Below are positions 42,801-50,127 of a stretch of DNA of 64,000 bases, in pieces; position 1 is the stretch's first letter; every line of letters starts with the position of its first letter. The stretch covers positions 14,401,207 through 14,465,206 of the forward strand of contig NC_064769.1 of the NCBI RefSeq assembly GCF_011397635.1, in the 5' to 3' direction. The notes beneath the pieces are model-generated. The model was not told the origin of the DNA and did not search any database. It saw nothing but the letters and a program-made list of their open reading frames with translations. Both the position numbers and the translations under genes were made by a program. The stretch is from Epinephelus fuscoguttatus (lineage: Eukaryota > Chordata > Actinopteri > Perciformes > Serranidae).

Positions 42801-44280
42801 GGGCAACATATATGTGGTAGACACAAGGCATTATTATACCAGAAATTGATTGTGATTCCCCGTGTCAGTGTGGGTTTTCTCTGGGTACTCTGGCTTCCTC
42901 CCACAGTCCAAAGACATGCACATTGGGGACAGGTTAATTGGTGACTCTAAATTGGCTGTAGGTGTGAATGTGAATGGCTGTCTGTCTCTACATGTCAGCC
43001 CTGCGATAGTCAGCTGGGATAGGCTCCAGCCCCCCACGACCCTCTAGAGGATAATCAGTTAGAAAATAGATGGATGGATGGATGATTGTGATTAGACAGG
43101 TACCTGGTTTTGATGGTGTAGCAGAACTAGAATTGAAATTTAAAAAGAAAAAATACCTTTTTAGGGGATGAGATTCACAACTTGTGGCGAGTTATAGCTG
43201 ACTTATTATAGCATTTTGTTTTCGAGATTATTGTCGAATTTCAGTGTTAATTTGACGTAGGATAATGATGGTGTTGATATATTGTTGGTTTTAAGTTGTG
43301 TTGTTCATTAACCAAAATCCATTACCTTCCAAACTTATCATGCCAGTGTCATCTTGATGTAGAATAGTTACATGTAGACGTGAGGTATTGAGAACAAACC
43401 CAACGTCTGCAAAACATCATAATGTTAACATCCACATAACGCAGAATTCTAACGTCGTTAGACATTTAAAATATCGTCAACCTGATTTTCATTCCAACCG
43501 AAGTTTAACATCTCTCCAATGTAAGAGTCTGATGTCTTACTGGCGTCATATTTACATCCAGAGTCGGCTGGAAAGGCCAAGGAGAATCTTGTCTTGTACT
43601 GGCTCTTGGATCTTGTTATACCCGCAACACTGTTTGCTTAGCTTGTGGTCCACGTATGGAACAACTTAGGTGCATCTGCTTTATTGACGTGGTACCTTGG
43701 TGTTCTTTCACTACAGCTGGGGTGTTTGTGTGGATAGATTGGAGGTTGATGGTAATCTGCCTCTCTGAGTAACAAATCCAAACCATCTGCCAAAACACTC
43801 ACAGCCCCAGTGTGACCCTGAGCCTGCTAACAACCTCAGTGACCAGGTCGACGTGTGCCTATGTGTGTGTGTGCTACCGTTGGTCAACAGGCTGCCACAA
43901 TACTTAACAGTTAAGCTACATGTCAAGTATATTTAGTATTACATAAAAAGCACACACTTTTTATCTTTTAGATACACCGGATGCAGTTTCAGGAACAGTT
44001 CTACATTTTGGGAAATACTCTTATTTGCTCTCTTGACGTATGTTAGATGAAAAGATCGATACCACTGTCAGACATAAATTAATGTTCTCCTCGAAGTCTC
44101 CCCCCAAATGCCAAACTTTCTCTCTAACCGGCTGAGGCAGTAATACAAAATCTAATCTGATTTTAATCGTCCACAATATATGTCTTCAGGCATTTGTGGT
44201 TACTCTCATCCTGATCTCAGATTTCTCTCCCTTCCTCTCGCTCTTTAAAAAAAAGTTCCCCAACAACATGCCCCCCCCCT

Positions 44281-44336
<56 letters not shown>

Positions 44337-45076
44337 TAATTCATATTAGCTAAATATTTGTTTTGTTTCCACAGGGGGATAGAGGAGCTCCTGGGCCTGT
44401 CGGACCACCAGTAAGATTCTGGCTGTCTATATTGATGCCACACTATTGTGACTTGTTACCATTATCCTGAACAATGCAGTGAAACTAAAGCATGAGTGCG
44501 AAACAGACCACTGTGGACTGTGGACTCTAAATGACACAGTTAATGATACTGTCAAACTCAAAGTAAATAGTATCCAGTACAGAGAAAAGCCTACATAAAC
44601 ACTGATGGTGCTAATGTTAACAGATCATGAGAAAAAGTTCAGTAGCAGACAGTCCATTGATCAGCTGAATTTATGTTGGGATAAAAATAGTCACAGGAGA
44701 AATGTAATCTTTCCATTAAATGCAACTTTAATTATATTTCCACAAATAATTTCCAAACTAAAACCAAGTATTTGTCAAATAATTCATTTTTATGGTTCTC
44801 AACTCCCAGGGCCCTCCAGGCTCCTTCGATTTCCTGCTTCTGCTGATGGCAGATATCCGTAACGACATCGCAGACCTGCAGAGCAAAGTGTACGGTCGAC
44901 CGCTGCACTCACCAGGGGAGGACTTTCCGGCGGTCCCTGATACTTGGAGGGACAATCAGGACAATCTGGATATGGGCTCAGGTGAGGAGTACAAGGAAAC
45001 TCCACCTCGAACAGGCGGAGGGTCCAAGAGGAACAGGAAGAGGAAACCAGCGCGAGAGAGAACGGACTTTGACTAG
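5296..45076 (+). CDS. ccbe1: Collagen and calcium-binding EGF domain-containing protein 1 (complete, 11 coding exons)
   Basis: Join 5296-5399, 5484-5564, 33150-33202, 33499-33633, 33934-34071, 35993-36102, 37375-37483, 38707-38846, 40313-40348, 44375-44410, 44810-45076; every intron is GT-AG and phases agree, giving 402 residues. Seen: hydrophobic signal peptide (about 1-25), Cys-rich N-terminal segment (38-78), EGF-like module (80-123), calcium-binding EGF (125-165) with the Asp-Ile-Asn-Glu-Cys start and the Asn-hydroxylation pattern C141-x-N143-x4-Y148-x-C150-x-C152, Cys linker (about 171-207), two Gly-X-Y stretches (235-275, 285-318), then a conserved helix (320-343) and a basic tail. Sequons lie at N42 and N133. 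Known of the family: a secreted matrix protein that brings ADAMTS3 to pro-VEGF-C, required for lymphatic sprouting (Hennekam syndrome in people, full-of-fluids in zebrafish). Domain order and length match the human protein, so the call is secure; only the exon 6 start (35993 or 35996) is open. Confidence 0.97.
5484..5564 (+). CDS. ccbe1: ccbe1 coding exon 2
   Basis: 81 bp after an 84-bp intron whose acceptor is TTTTCTCTCACAG. It encodes [18 protein letters not shown] and then [10 protein letters not shown], close to the human counterpart (TTKYPC and TTCYR are shared). N42-I-S is a glycosylation sequon. It ends in phase 2 with donor TACAG|GTACTG. Confidence 0.95.
5565..8231 (+). other. ccbe1 intron 2, first part
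   Basis: No exon, RNA gene or clear repeat seen; scattered stops in all frames. Part of the 27.6-kb intron, a likely place for regulatory elements that one sequence cannot reveal. Confidence 0.45.
8232..8316. repeat. Alternating TA / TACA microsatellite
   Basis: Almost pure TA with TACA and TATG interruptions over about 85 bp, nearly self-complementary. Translated frames over it are artefacts. Confidence 0.9.
8471..9115 (-). mobile_element. Second copy of family B element
   Basis: Reverse-orientation relative of 18976-19740: shared stretches include AAACTGGGCTGTCTATG (8499), CAGTATGGCGCCCACTTCCT (8867) and ATGATACAAAGCTGGTTGAA (9089). The ends are decayed and about 130 bp of the inner part is missing. 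Confidence 0.65.
9116..16624 (+). other. ccbe1 intron 2, middle part
   Basis: AT-rich, frames all short, with an A run near 14256 and no recognisable coding or element ends. A TTATT-rich stretch around 15390-15550 is unremarkable. Confidence 0.45.
16625..17379 (-). mobile_element. Second copy of family D element
   Basis: Starts near ACAGTGTATAAGATTAAG with GTGGCATCTAGTGGTGAGG and ends ATCCTACACACTGAACCT, the inverse of the 50128 left end. An AAAT repeat (about 17077-17099) lies in its middle. It lacks the tandem core seen in the intergenic copy. Confidence 0.65.
17380..18924 (+). other. ccbe1 intron 2, unannotated stretch
   Basis: Nothing beyond AT-rich unique-looking sequence was seen. Confidence 0.4.
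18925..19960 (+). repeat. Family E dispersed repeat split by family B element
   Basis: 18925-18975 (CACAAATGTTAATTTCATGG) and 19741-19960 (ATGGAAATCCATCCAATAG) are the two parts of one copy separated by the element at 18976-19740. Confidence 0.55.
18976..19740. mobile_element. TTAA-flanked non-autonomous element (family B), nested
   Basis: Ends are TTAA AGGAATACTTTGC and GTGAAATACTTCT TTAA, inverted with mismatches, about 765 bp, no transposase. It interrupts another dispersed repeat whose two parts lie at 18925-18975 and 19741-19960. Confidence 0.7.
19961..21534 (+). other. ccbe1 intron 2, unannotated stretch
   Basis: No gene or repeat ends recognised. Confidence 0.4.
21535..21860. repeat. 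Dispersed fish repeat (family F)
   Basis: Contains GTTCTGCAATTTTGGGAAAA, then CAGCTGATTG and GTGCTAAGCTAAGCTAACCAGC. Related stretches lie at 8385-8470 (GTGCTAAACTAAGCTAATAAGC) and 43985-44170 (AGTTCTACATTTTGGGAAAT, GAAAAGATCGATACCACT). Confidence 0.55.
21861..29049 (+). other. ccbe1 intron 2, unannotated stretch with minor low-complexity runs
   Basis: Holds a purine-rich AG tract (about 22076-22150) that makes spurious minus-strand frames, a G run (26490-26500) and a C run (26739-26748), and short GT patches near 25176 and 26177. 23165-23480 (GGGCCCAGTTGTTCAGAAGT onward) may be an old dispersed repeat, unproven. Confidence 0.4.
29050..29375. repeat. Candidate hAT-like remnant in ccbe1 intron 2
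   Basis: Begins GCAGTGGTTCCCAACTGG and ends TGGACCGCGACCCACCACTT, a pattern seen in hAT-derived repeats. The ends pair poorly, so this is tentative. Confidence 0.35.
29376..30939 (+). other. ccbe1 intron 2, unannotated stretch
   Basis: 29395-29530 has TTAGCATGCTAACATTTGC-like text resembling family E, probably a fragment. The 130-residue minus-strand frame at 29454-29846 shows no protein family. Confidence 0.4.
30940..32012 (-). mobile_element. Dispersed repeat (family E) interrupted by a hAT-like insertion
   Basis: Parts 30940-31377 and 31957-32012 are reverse-strand matches to the repeat seen at 37562-38610 and 18925-19960: shared are ATATCTCAACAGCTATT, a TTTGTGGATCTGAGTGAAAT-type block, GTTAGCATGCT and CTCACAGAGCTGCTAG. 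I know this repeat type from fish genomes but not its name. Confidence 0.55.
31378..31956. mobile_element. hAT-like non-autonomous element
   Basis: Ends TAGGGCTGTAC and GACTGCAGCCCTA form short inverted repeats of hAT character, 579 bp, no transposase. It splits a family E repeat. A clear 8-bp target duplication was not found, so the class is tentative. Confidence 0.45.
32531..32561. repeat. (AC)n microsatellite
   Basis: About 15 AC units in ccbe1 intron 2. Confidence 0.9.
32889..32925. repeat. (GT)n microsatellite, imperfect
   Basis: GT units broken by GA and AT steps, about 230 bp upstream of ccbe1 exon 3. Confidence 0.85.
33150..33202 (+). CDS. ccbe1: ccbe1 coding exon 3
   Basis: 53 bp encoding [17 protein letters not shown], nearly identical to the human protein in this stretch. 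The acceptor is TATTTTACAG and the donor GAAG|GTATGG. It follows intron 2, which is about 27.6 kb. Confidence 0.95.
33400..33479 (-). mobile_element. 5'-truncated retroposon fragment with 9-bp target duplication in ccbe1 intron 3
   Basis: Insert 33409-33470 (62 bp) is the reverse complement of the 3' end of the retroposon seen at 42858 and 55451: on the minus strand it reads GGCTCCAGCCCCCCCGCGAC and ends in ATGA repeats. Both sides carry a perfect TGATGAAAT (33400-33408, 33471-33479). Confidence 0.85.
33499..33633 (+). CDS. ccbe1: ccbe1 coding exon 4 (EGF-like module)
   Basis: 135 bp, one EGF-like module of about residues 80-123 (starts [14 protein letters not shown], ends with ERPYC). Phase 1 at both ends, as is usual for EGF exons. 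Its upstream intron is only 296 bp and carries a retroposon fragment ending 20 bp before the acceptor-proximal target copy. Confidence 0.96.
33934..34071 (+). CDS. ccbe1: ccbe1 coding exon 5 (calcium-binding EGF)
   Basis: 138 bp, phase 1-1, residues 125-170. It has the DINEC calcium-ligand start, the hydroxylation-type [12 protein letters not shown] motif and six Cys spaced as in a cbEGF domain. N133-T-T is a possible glycosylation site. Confidence 0.97.
34700..35480 (-). pseudogene. LINE reverse-transcriptase C-terminal relic in ccbe1 intron 5
   Basis: On the minus strand, frames 35475-35059 and on to about 34920 read like the region after the RT catalytic core of fish non-LTR elements: [16 protein letters not shown], then [16 protein letters not shown] with FRIQFKSS, then a [15 protein letters not shown] and a [13 protein letters not shown] block. 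Several shifts and stops break it. Probably L2/Rex-like; antisense to ccbe1. Confidence 0.65.
35993..36102 (+). CDS. ccbe1: ccbe1 coding exon 6
   Basis: Encodes the Cys-containing linker ([17 protein letters not shown], then SVLQLKQK), matching the human linker between the cbEGF and the collagen domain. The acceptor is TTTTTTCCCCAAATCTCAG with a second CAG directly after, so the exon may also start at 35996, losing one residue. It ends in phase 0 at AAG|GTAAGG. Confidence 0.9.
36103..37374 (+). other. ccbe1 intron 6
   Basis: Only the GT microsatellite stands out. Confidence 0.5.
36760..36808. repeat. (GT)n microsatellite in ccbe1 intron 6
   Basis: About 22 GT units after a short TTTGTG lead. 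Confidence 0.9.
37375..37483 (+). CDS. ccbe1: ccbe1 coding exon 7 (start of collagen domain)
   Basis: Residues 208-243. A Ser/Thr/Glu-rich spacer runs into [12 protein letters not shown], the start of the first Gly-X-Y stretch. The acceptor CGTGTTCAAG is pyrimidine-poor for the last bases, but the reading frame and family match support it. The donor is CCCCAG|GTAAAC. Confidence 0.9.
37562..38610 (+). repeat. Family E dispersed repeat split by family C element
   Basis: Left part has GTCTACAGCCATGCTAAC, TTAACATGTTCATCGG and GAGGCTGATGGGCAAG; right part has ACCAAATTTCATCCG, CACAAATGTTAATCTC and GGTAGCGCTAGA. The insertion at 37859-38313 separates them. Confidence 0.6.
37859..38313. mobile_element. 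TTAA-flanked non-autonomous element (family C), nested in intron 7
   Basis: Ends are TTAA AGGGGAAC and GTTCCCCT TTAA, 455 bp. It sits inside a copy of another repeat (parts 37562-37858 and 38314-38610), whose text continues across the gap. Confidence 0.75.
38707..38846 (+). CDS. ccbe1: ccbe1 coding exon 8 (collagen domain, break, collagen restart)
   Basis: 140 bp, residues 244-290: [16 protein letters not shown] and further triplets, then the non-collagenous break [10 protein letters not shown], then GPRGPV. The break is nearly the same as in human CCBE1. Acceptor TTGTTTTAG, donor GTG|GTCAGT. Confidence 0.95.
38847..40312 (+). other. ccbe1 intron 8
   Basis: No coding or repeat signal recognised. 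Confidence 0.45.
40313..40348 (+). CDS. ccbe1: ccbe1 coding exon 9 (36-bp collagen exon)
   Basis: Four Gly-X-Y triplets ([12 protein letters not shown]), phase 0 at both ends, acceptor TCATTTAACAG, donor AAG|GTGAGT. A symmetric 36-bp collagen exon could be skipped without changing the frame. Confidence 0.92.
40860..41070 (+). repeat. Dispersed fish repeat (family G) in ccbe1 intron 9
   Basis: GGAACGCGATATCTCAAGTA, TTGAGGGAATTTCCTCAAAT and TTGGCACAAACATCCACT are blocks I recognise from a common percomorph repeat. No ends or target duplication were found. Confidence 0.45.
41071..42847 (+). other. ccbe1 intron 9, possible decayed transposase sequence
   Basis: 41530-41757 is open and reads [15 protein letters not shown], faintly like the C-terminal block of hAT transposases (Ser-rich, then R-x-F-S-x-A). 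The likeness is weak and no ends were found. Confidence 0.2.
42848..43093 (+). mobile_element. Retroposon copy with 10-bp target duplication in ccbe1 intron 9
   Basis: The flanks are identical GATTGTGATT (42848-42857, 43084-43093). The insert is 5' truncated, holds TTCCTCCCACAGTCCAAAGA, GGTGACTCTAAATTGG and GGGATAGGCTCCAGCC, and ends in ATGG repeats. Confidence 0.85.
43094..43984 (+). other. ccbe1 intron 9, unannotated stretch
   Basis: No gene or element recognised. Confidence 0.4.
43985..44170. repeat. Family F repeat fragment in ccbe1 intron 9
   Basis: Matches the start of the repeat at 21535 (TTTTGGGAAATACTCTTATTTG) and the well-known fish block GATGAAAAGATCGATACCAC. It ends about 110 bp before a long CA repeat. 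Confidence 0.5.
44282..44334. repeat. (CA)n microsatellite next to ccbe1 exon 10
   Basis: About 26 uninterrupted CA units preceded by a C run. Ends 40 bp before the exon 10 acceptor site. Confidence 0.95.
44375..44410 (+). CDS. ccbe1: ccbe1 coding exon 10 (36-bp collagen exon)
   Basis: Four Gly-X-Y triplets ([12 protein letters not shown]), phase 0-0, acceptor TTTGTTTCCACAG, donor CCA|GTAAGA. A CA repeat of about 26 units ends 40 bp upstream. Confidence 0.92.
44810..45076 (+). CDS. ccbe1: ccbe1 coding exon 11 (C-terminal helix, basic tail, stop)
   Basis: 267 bp including TAG. It starts [19 protein letters not shown], a segment conserved with human CCBE1, continues through an acidic stretch around [10 protein letters not shown] and ends in a strongly basic tail ([17 protein letters not shown]) that differs from the human C-terminus. 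Confidence 0.95.
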   Translation, partial: GPPGSFDFLLLLMADIRNDIADLQSKVYGRPLHSPGEDFPAVPDTWRDNQDNLDMGSGEEYKETPPRTGGGSKRNRKRKPARERTDFD

Positions 45077-45294
45077 AGTATTTAAAGAGGGTGGGTTTAA
45101 ATAATGTCAGGTGTAAATATTGAAGTGGTTTGCCTTTTTTATTTAAACAGAATGTACTGTATGCCTTTTGATCACAGATGTTTATTTTTGTATGATATAC
45201 CAGAGTGTGTGAATATTTTTTAACAAAATGGGGACTGTGCAAATGCATGTTTTTTATTCTATATTTTCAGAAACATATGGTTCCTTCACAGCAC

Positions 45295-45300
45295 ATTAAA
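45295..45300 (+). terminator. Candidate proximal poly(A) signal of ccbe1 (ATTAAA)
   Basis: The first canonical variant signal after the ccbe1 stop, about 220 bp downstream. It is followed within 40 bp by a T/GT-containing stretch. Position and motif only. Confidence 0.4.
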
Positions 45301-46856
45301 CAAGTCTCTCATGAAAGCAGGTTTATCTCTGTACTTTATGACAGTATATTTTTCTGTTTCACACAAAGTGTATAAGCGATGGAGCCACCTAATACCTACA
45401 TGATGAACCAATTGACATAATCATATATTAATTCACAAAGGGATCAAAACAGCACGAATGTTGGACTGCAACTCTGATGTCGATAATCCTCATCTGTGTG
45501 ACACCTCAGTGTGGTTTTCAGTTGCCACGGCAGCGAAGTAATAACAGTTAGAAAAAGAATACTAACATTGCCGTCTGAGTAAGCTTCATTAGTGCACACG
45601 TGCACACATACAAGGAATTTACATACACAGCTAAAATTAAGGACATAAAACATGGTTACGCATAAATATTGAACTATTATTTACATACAAGAAGATTAAA
45701 AAATAGATGCATATATTAAAAGGCCTATATACAGTATATAAAGATGTTGGATGCTGGTGTGGATCATAGTTGACTGATAGTTCTCCACCAGGGGGAGACA
45801 TGCTCAAAGCCTCTTGCACAACTCTAGGTCACTTTCACATTATCAAGTTAAGGCTGAAGACACAGAACATTTACGAAAGACTTAATCCAAAGGTCAGTCA
45901 GGATATTTACTTGAATGAGCAAACAACATGATCACTGTAAGGAAAAAGTGTGAAATATGTTTATCTTTGCTAATCATGCCACTGACCTACATGCTTTTTC
46001 TTTGATAAAGGAAAAAGTGCATCTTTGGTGTTACAGTTACAGCTTACATACTGTTTTAAATTATATCCCCCCTGTTTAGTATTCATAAGCAGTAAACAAA
46101 CAATTAATATATTCGTTCTTACACCCTATGATGTAGTTTTAAGCTGCTATAAGGAAAATTAAGTGTTTATTAAAGTACAGTACTTGCCAGCAATTTTAAC
46201 TTCTGTGATGACAGATTTTTTTATTACACCTATTTTACTATGTTGTCATTATCTGTCTATACACCAGCCCTCCACACATACATGCCCGCAGGAGGAGTAA
46301 AAATTGTTGACAAATACTTTAAGAAACTACATTATAGTGCATTAAAGGCCATTTATTAAATTTGTAAATGCTAGAAGGTGGGGCACAAAGTAGTAGTAGT
46401 GTTACCAATTCAATAATAGATGTTCATAATGACTTTTGACTTTTTGAAATACGCTAAAAAAAAAAAAAAATCATGTTTAACATTAAAATGTAAAGTCTGA
46501 CCACCCAGTAGGCTTATATCATGTAACATTTCTCAATTTTTGTTATTATCCACATTAATCTCGTTGAGTCTCCACACTTTTATCTGAAATAGTGAGGCTG
46601 TGAAGTCATATGAAGTCATGGCTGGACGACGCTGCACATGTTTGGCCTCTGAAGTGAAAATGAGGTTTTAGTGTCAGGATTCCAGCTGGGTTCTGGATGT
46701 CATGTTGCCTTTTCCAAAGTCATAAACTTTGTTTGTTTCAAACTCATAACTTACATTTATCTCACTCTGTCCTTTATTTGGGCAAAGTTTCAAATTAAAT
46801 CTCCAGGAGCTTGACCAAAACAGTCATTTTTATTTTCCTCAATAACAAAAACATGC

Positions 46857-46862
46857 AATAAA
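46857..46862 (+). terminator. Candidate distal poly(A) signal of ccbe1 (AATAAA)
   Basis: Canonical AATAAA, followed by an A run and a T/G-rich stretch (CAGTTTTGTTT). It would give a 3' UTR of about 1.8 kb. Confidence 0.35.
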
Positions 46863-48479
46863 AAAACCCTTCAGTTTTGTTTACAAGCACATCAGATGCT
46901 TTTATGTTACTTGAATTCAGAACATCAAAACAAAGTGGTTTGTTTTATTTGTTAGGTGAGTATATGAGAACTTTTATGTTACATTATATCTATTAATCAA
47001 AATCATTTCAACTTCTAAACCTCATTTATTACTCTTATTGATTCTTATTGTTTTATGTAGGTGTTTTATCATTTCTATGTCTACTGTATAATAACTACTT
47101 TAACTCTTGATTGCTCACTATAAGTACATTTTCTGATAATAATTAAGAATTTGATTGCAGGACTTTAACAATAATGGAGTATTCTTTACTTTCCAAAATA
47201 TCTGAATACTTGAGCCACTAATGATATGCCTGTTGCACCCTCCGCTCTCTGAGATGCTGCACTTGTGAGCTCCAGGAATGTCGAAGCGATTCAAGTTTGC
47301 CAGGAAACTTAAGGTATGTTGTCATTTTGTTATATGTTTTTGGCTCCACTCATGGTATCGTATAGCATTTTGGTCATATGTGGGGTGGATATGCAACCTG
47401 AAATTACGTTTTTTTCAACAGCTGTAGTTACAGATTAACATAATGAATTGAAAAAACAACAACAAACACAGGATCTTATGAAATACAATCTATTGTTAAA
47501 GGTTAAACCAGGCTACAACTAAAGAAAATTTAAATTTTACCATTAATTTCTGGTGAAATTGTTTCACATACCGTAATTAAAAGGAGTTCCACCCTGAACT
47601 GCTACAATATTAAAATGCTGTTTTCATGTTAATGTATTAATGATAATAATAATAATCTAATAATTAATCCTCCTTAGGGGGCCATTCTGCGTAATGAGTA
47701 CTTTCACATTGGATAGCCTACTTTAAGTATATTTTACTGTTATTCTTCTATACTTTTTTGACTTATTTTCTCCTAATTTTGTAGTGCAGCATTTTTGCTT
47801 ACAGTATTTTTATAGTGTAGTTTTGCTACTTTTAGGTCAGTACCTGATGTGAATAGTTCTTCCAACACTCCTGGCAGTCATTCAGTCTCCCTCTAAATCC
47901 ACTAGGGGGCAGTCATTTCTCAGTCCTGTCCAGTCTGCACTGTGTAATTACACCCCTTTGGATGATGCACAGCACTCAGTGTTCAGTGAACTCATTAAAC
48001 TGTGCAGTGTAGTTCACAGAGACGCACATGAAGATAATCAAAACACAATTATGAATAAAGCTTTGTGGAGATGTTCACTCAGCATAGGTAATGTGTGTTT
48101 TCTTGTTTAGTCTCGGACTCAGTGGCTGAGATGACATGTTCTTATGCAACGATATTTAACATCTTTCCTCTTAAAGATTGTTTGACATCATGGTGTCAAA
48201 GACCTGTTTAATATACTTTGTGATAACCTGTTGCATTTTGTTTCTGGAAGCAAGGCAATCAACTTTTTTGTTAGAACAATACAATCAAACAACATCCACG
48301 CTGTTTGTTGTTAACTAAAACTAACAAGTGCGTCATCATAATTGTCAGTATTATCACAATTCCAATCATCGTCATCTCATCAGCAACACAAACAAAAGCG
48401 CATGCCAGACAATCAGATGCCACCTTCATTAAACACTACATCATTGTTTACATGTTGCTTATTTGTTTCACAATGAGCC

Positions 48480-50100
48480 CATTTACAGAGAACAGTACAT
48501 GTCATGATTCGCATTTGATTAAAGAGGGGCCGAAATTAAAGTCCTGTGCACATCCTTTTAACAAGCTTGGGTCGTCTCATCCGAGAAAAGACAGACAGGG
48601 GAAAAAAAACTTGGCAATATATTTCTCCAAAATCCCTTCTGGAAGTAATTAATCACCATCATACAGGGGCAAGCCTTAAAAGATTTCCAATATTTGCTGA
48701 AGTGCCCCCTTGTTCCTAATTATATCTCCCTGCTTGTCCCCCTCATTATTTAGAACTCCCCACAAAAAGATGCGGCACTGAATGGGAACACCCCCAGCCC
48801 CCTTTCCAAAGAAAATGTTTAATAGCAAATGAATGAGTGAGTTACTGTGCTGCAATAAAGGCCTTAATGAGGTAATTTTATTAGTAGCGGCTGCCCAGAA
48901 CTGTTGGAAACCGACGGAGGACACAAACAGAGAGAGGCAGCATAGAGAAAATTAGTGTTACCCAATTCATTAATTAATGCATTAGTGTGGGCAGCAAATT
49001 AACTGACCCAAAAATCCCCCATTGAGTGAAGATTATGATGAAAAAAATACATTGTTGCCCACCGACGTAATTACAAGACAGTGCAAATTCAATTCTAATG
49101 AGGCGAAAGGCACCCCCTTAACATACATCCCCTATTTCCCCCTCTAAAAGGGCTTACTCTTGTTGGAGCCTAAGTTTAAGGAAGTATTGAGAGTGAAGGA
49201 GACAATAATGAGAGATCGGCCTGGCCTTAAGTGCTTTATATGCTGCAAGCAGGTAGAGAGGATTGAATGGCTCTCTTTCTGGGACTCCTGGGGGGCCTGT
49301 CTTCCCAGCACAACAACACTTGGCCCTGAGAAAAGGGTCCGCTGAGGAGCCTGGAGAGTGAATGGACCTGTGCTGCAGCGGGTCAAACTGAATGGCCACA
49401 AGTCCTTCAATGATTACAAACTATGTTGTGCCGGCCCGGGCTACACACATGTACACAAACACACACAGAGAAACACACGTAGACAGCCCTCGCCCTTCCA
49501 CCTCTCCCTCTCATTGAGTTATCTTTACTCAGGCTTTGTCTCCTCTAATTGGAGCTGATGAGGGACTAATTGGTAGCTTTTTTACAACACCCAGTACTTA
49601 AGCAATGGCAAGCTAAGGGAGGCAGCATGAGCGGAGTTAATGAGAGGCTTTGCACAAATAAAAGCTTTAAAATGGGCCTGTTTCACAGAATGGGAGAAAA
49701 GGAAAGTTGAGAATATCTTTTGTGTCCCCCACATCTTTCACTTATGTGCAGGTATCTGAAAAGAAGAGGGAGTGGTGGAGGGCACACAGTGGTTTGCTGA
49801 AACGTTGAGCACTTGTGCACATAAAGAGATCTGTTCTGTATTGTTTGGGGCCCATCGTTTAGTGTGTCTGTTAATAATGAGAAAGGGCTGCTCTTCAAAT
49901 GAATGTGGCAAAGTCCTCAGTGGACAATAAGTGCCCTCTCCTGCCTGGACCACACTGGACCATGTTGAAGCAATCCGAAATAAAGGTTTAGTCCTCCTGC
50001 ATTGTTGAGGATGAGTATGTGGCCTATGTGCGCAGAATTGAGCCAACAAATAATACAGCAGCACAGACAGTCTATGTGGAGTAATCATTAAATCTTAGTT
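48480..50100. promoter_or_regulatory. Candidate conserved non-coding block between ccbe1 and lman1
   Basis: About 1.6 kb free of recognisable repeats. Composition is balanced, frames are open only briefly, and homeodomain-type cores are dense: AAGTAATTAATCACC near 48643, CATTAATTAATGCATTAG near 48968, CTAATTGGAGCTGATGAG near 49546 and CTAATTGGTAGC near 49567. This texture is typical of vertebrate enhancers, but conservation cannot be seen from one sequence. Confidence 0.35.
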
Positions 50101-50127
50101 TGAAATTATCACTATCAAAATCTGGTT

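Larger units (their letters stand above)
45077..48479 (+). other. ccbe1 3' UTR and downstream intergenic DNA
   Basis: AT-rich DNA follows the stop. The 3' UTR probably occupies the first 0.2-1.8 kb, depending on which poly(A) signal is used. No exon-like segment, RNA gene or clear repeat was recognised apart from short A runs and an ATA-rich patch near 47640. Confidence 0.4.

Noticed and set aside
44799..45248. 149-residue frame antisense to ccbe1 exon 11
   Set aside because: It mirrors the conserved exon 11 coding frame on the other strand and shows no family of its own.
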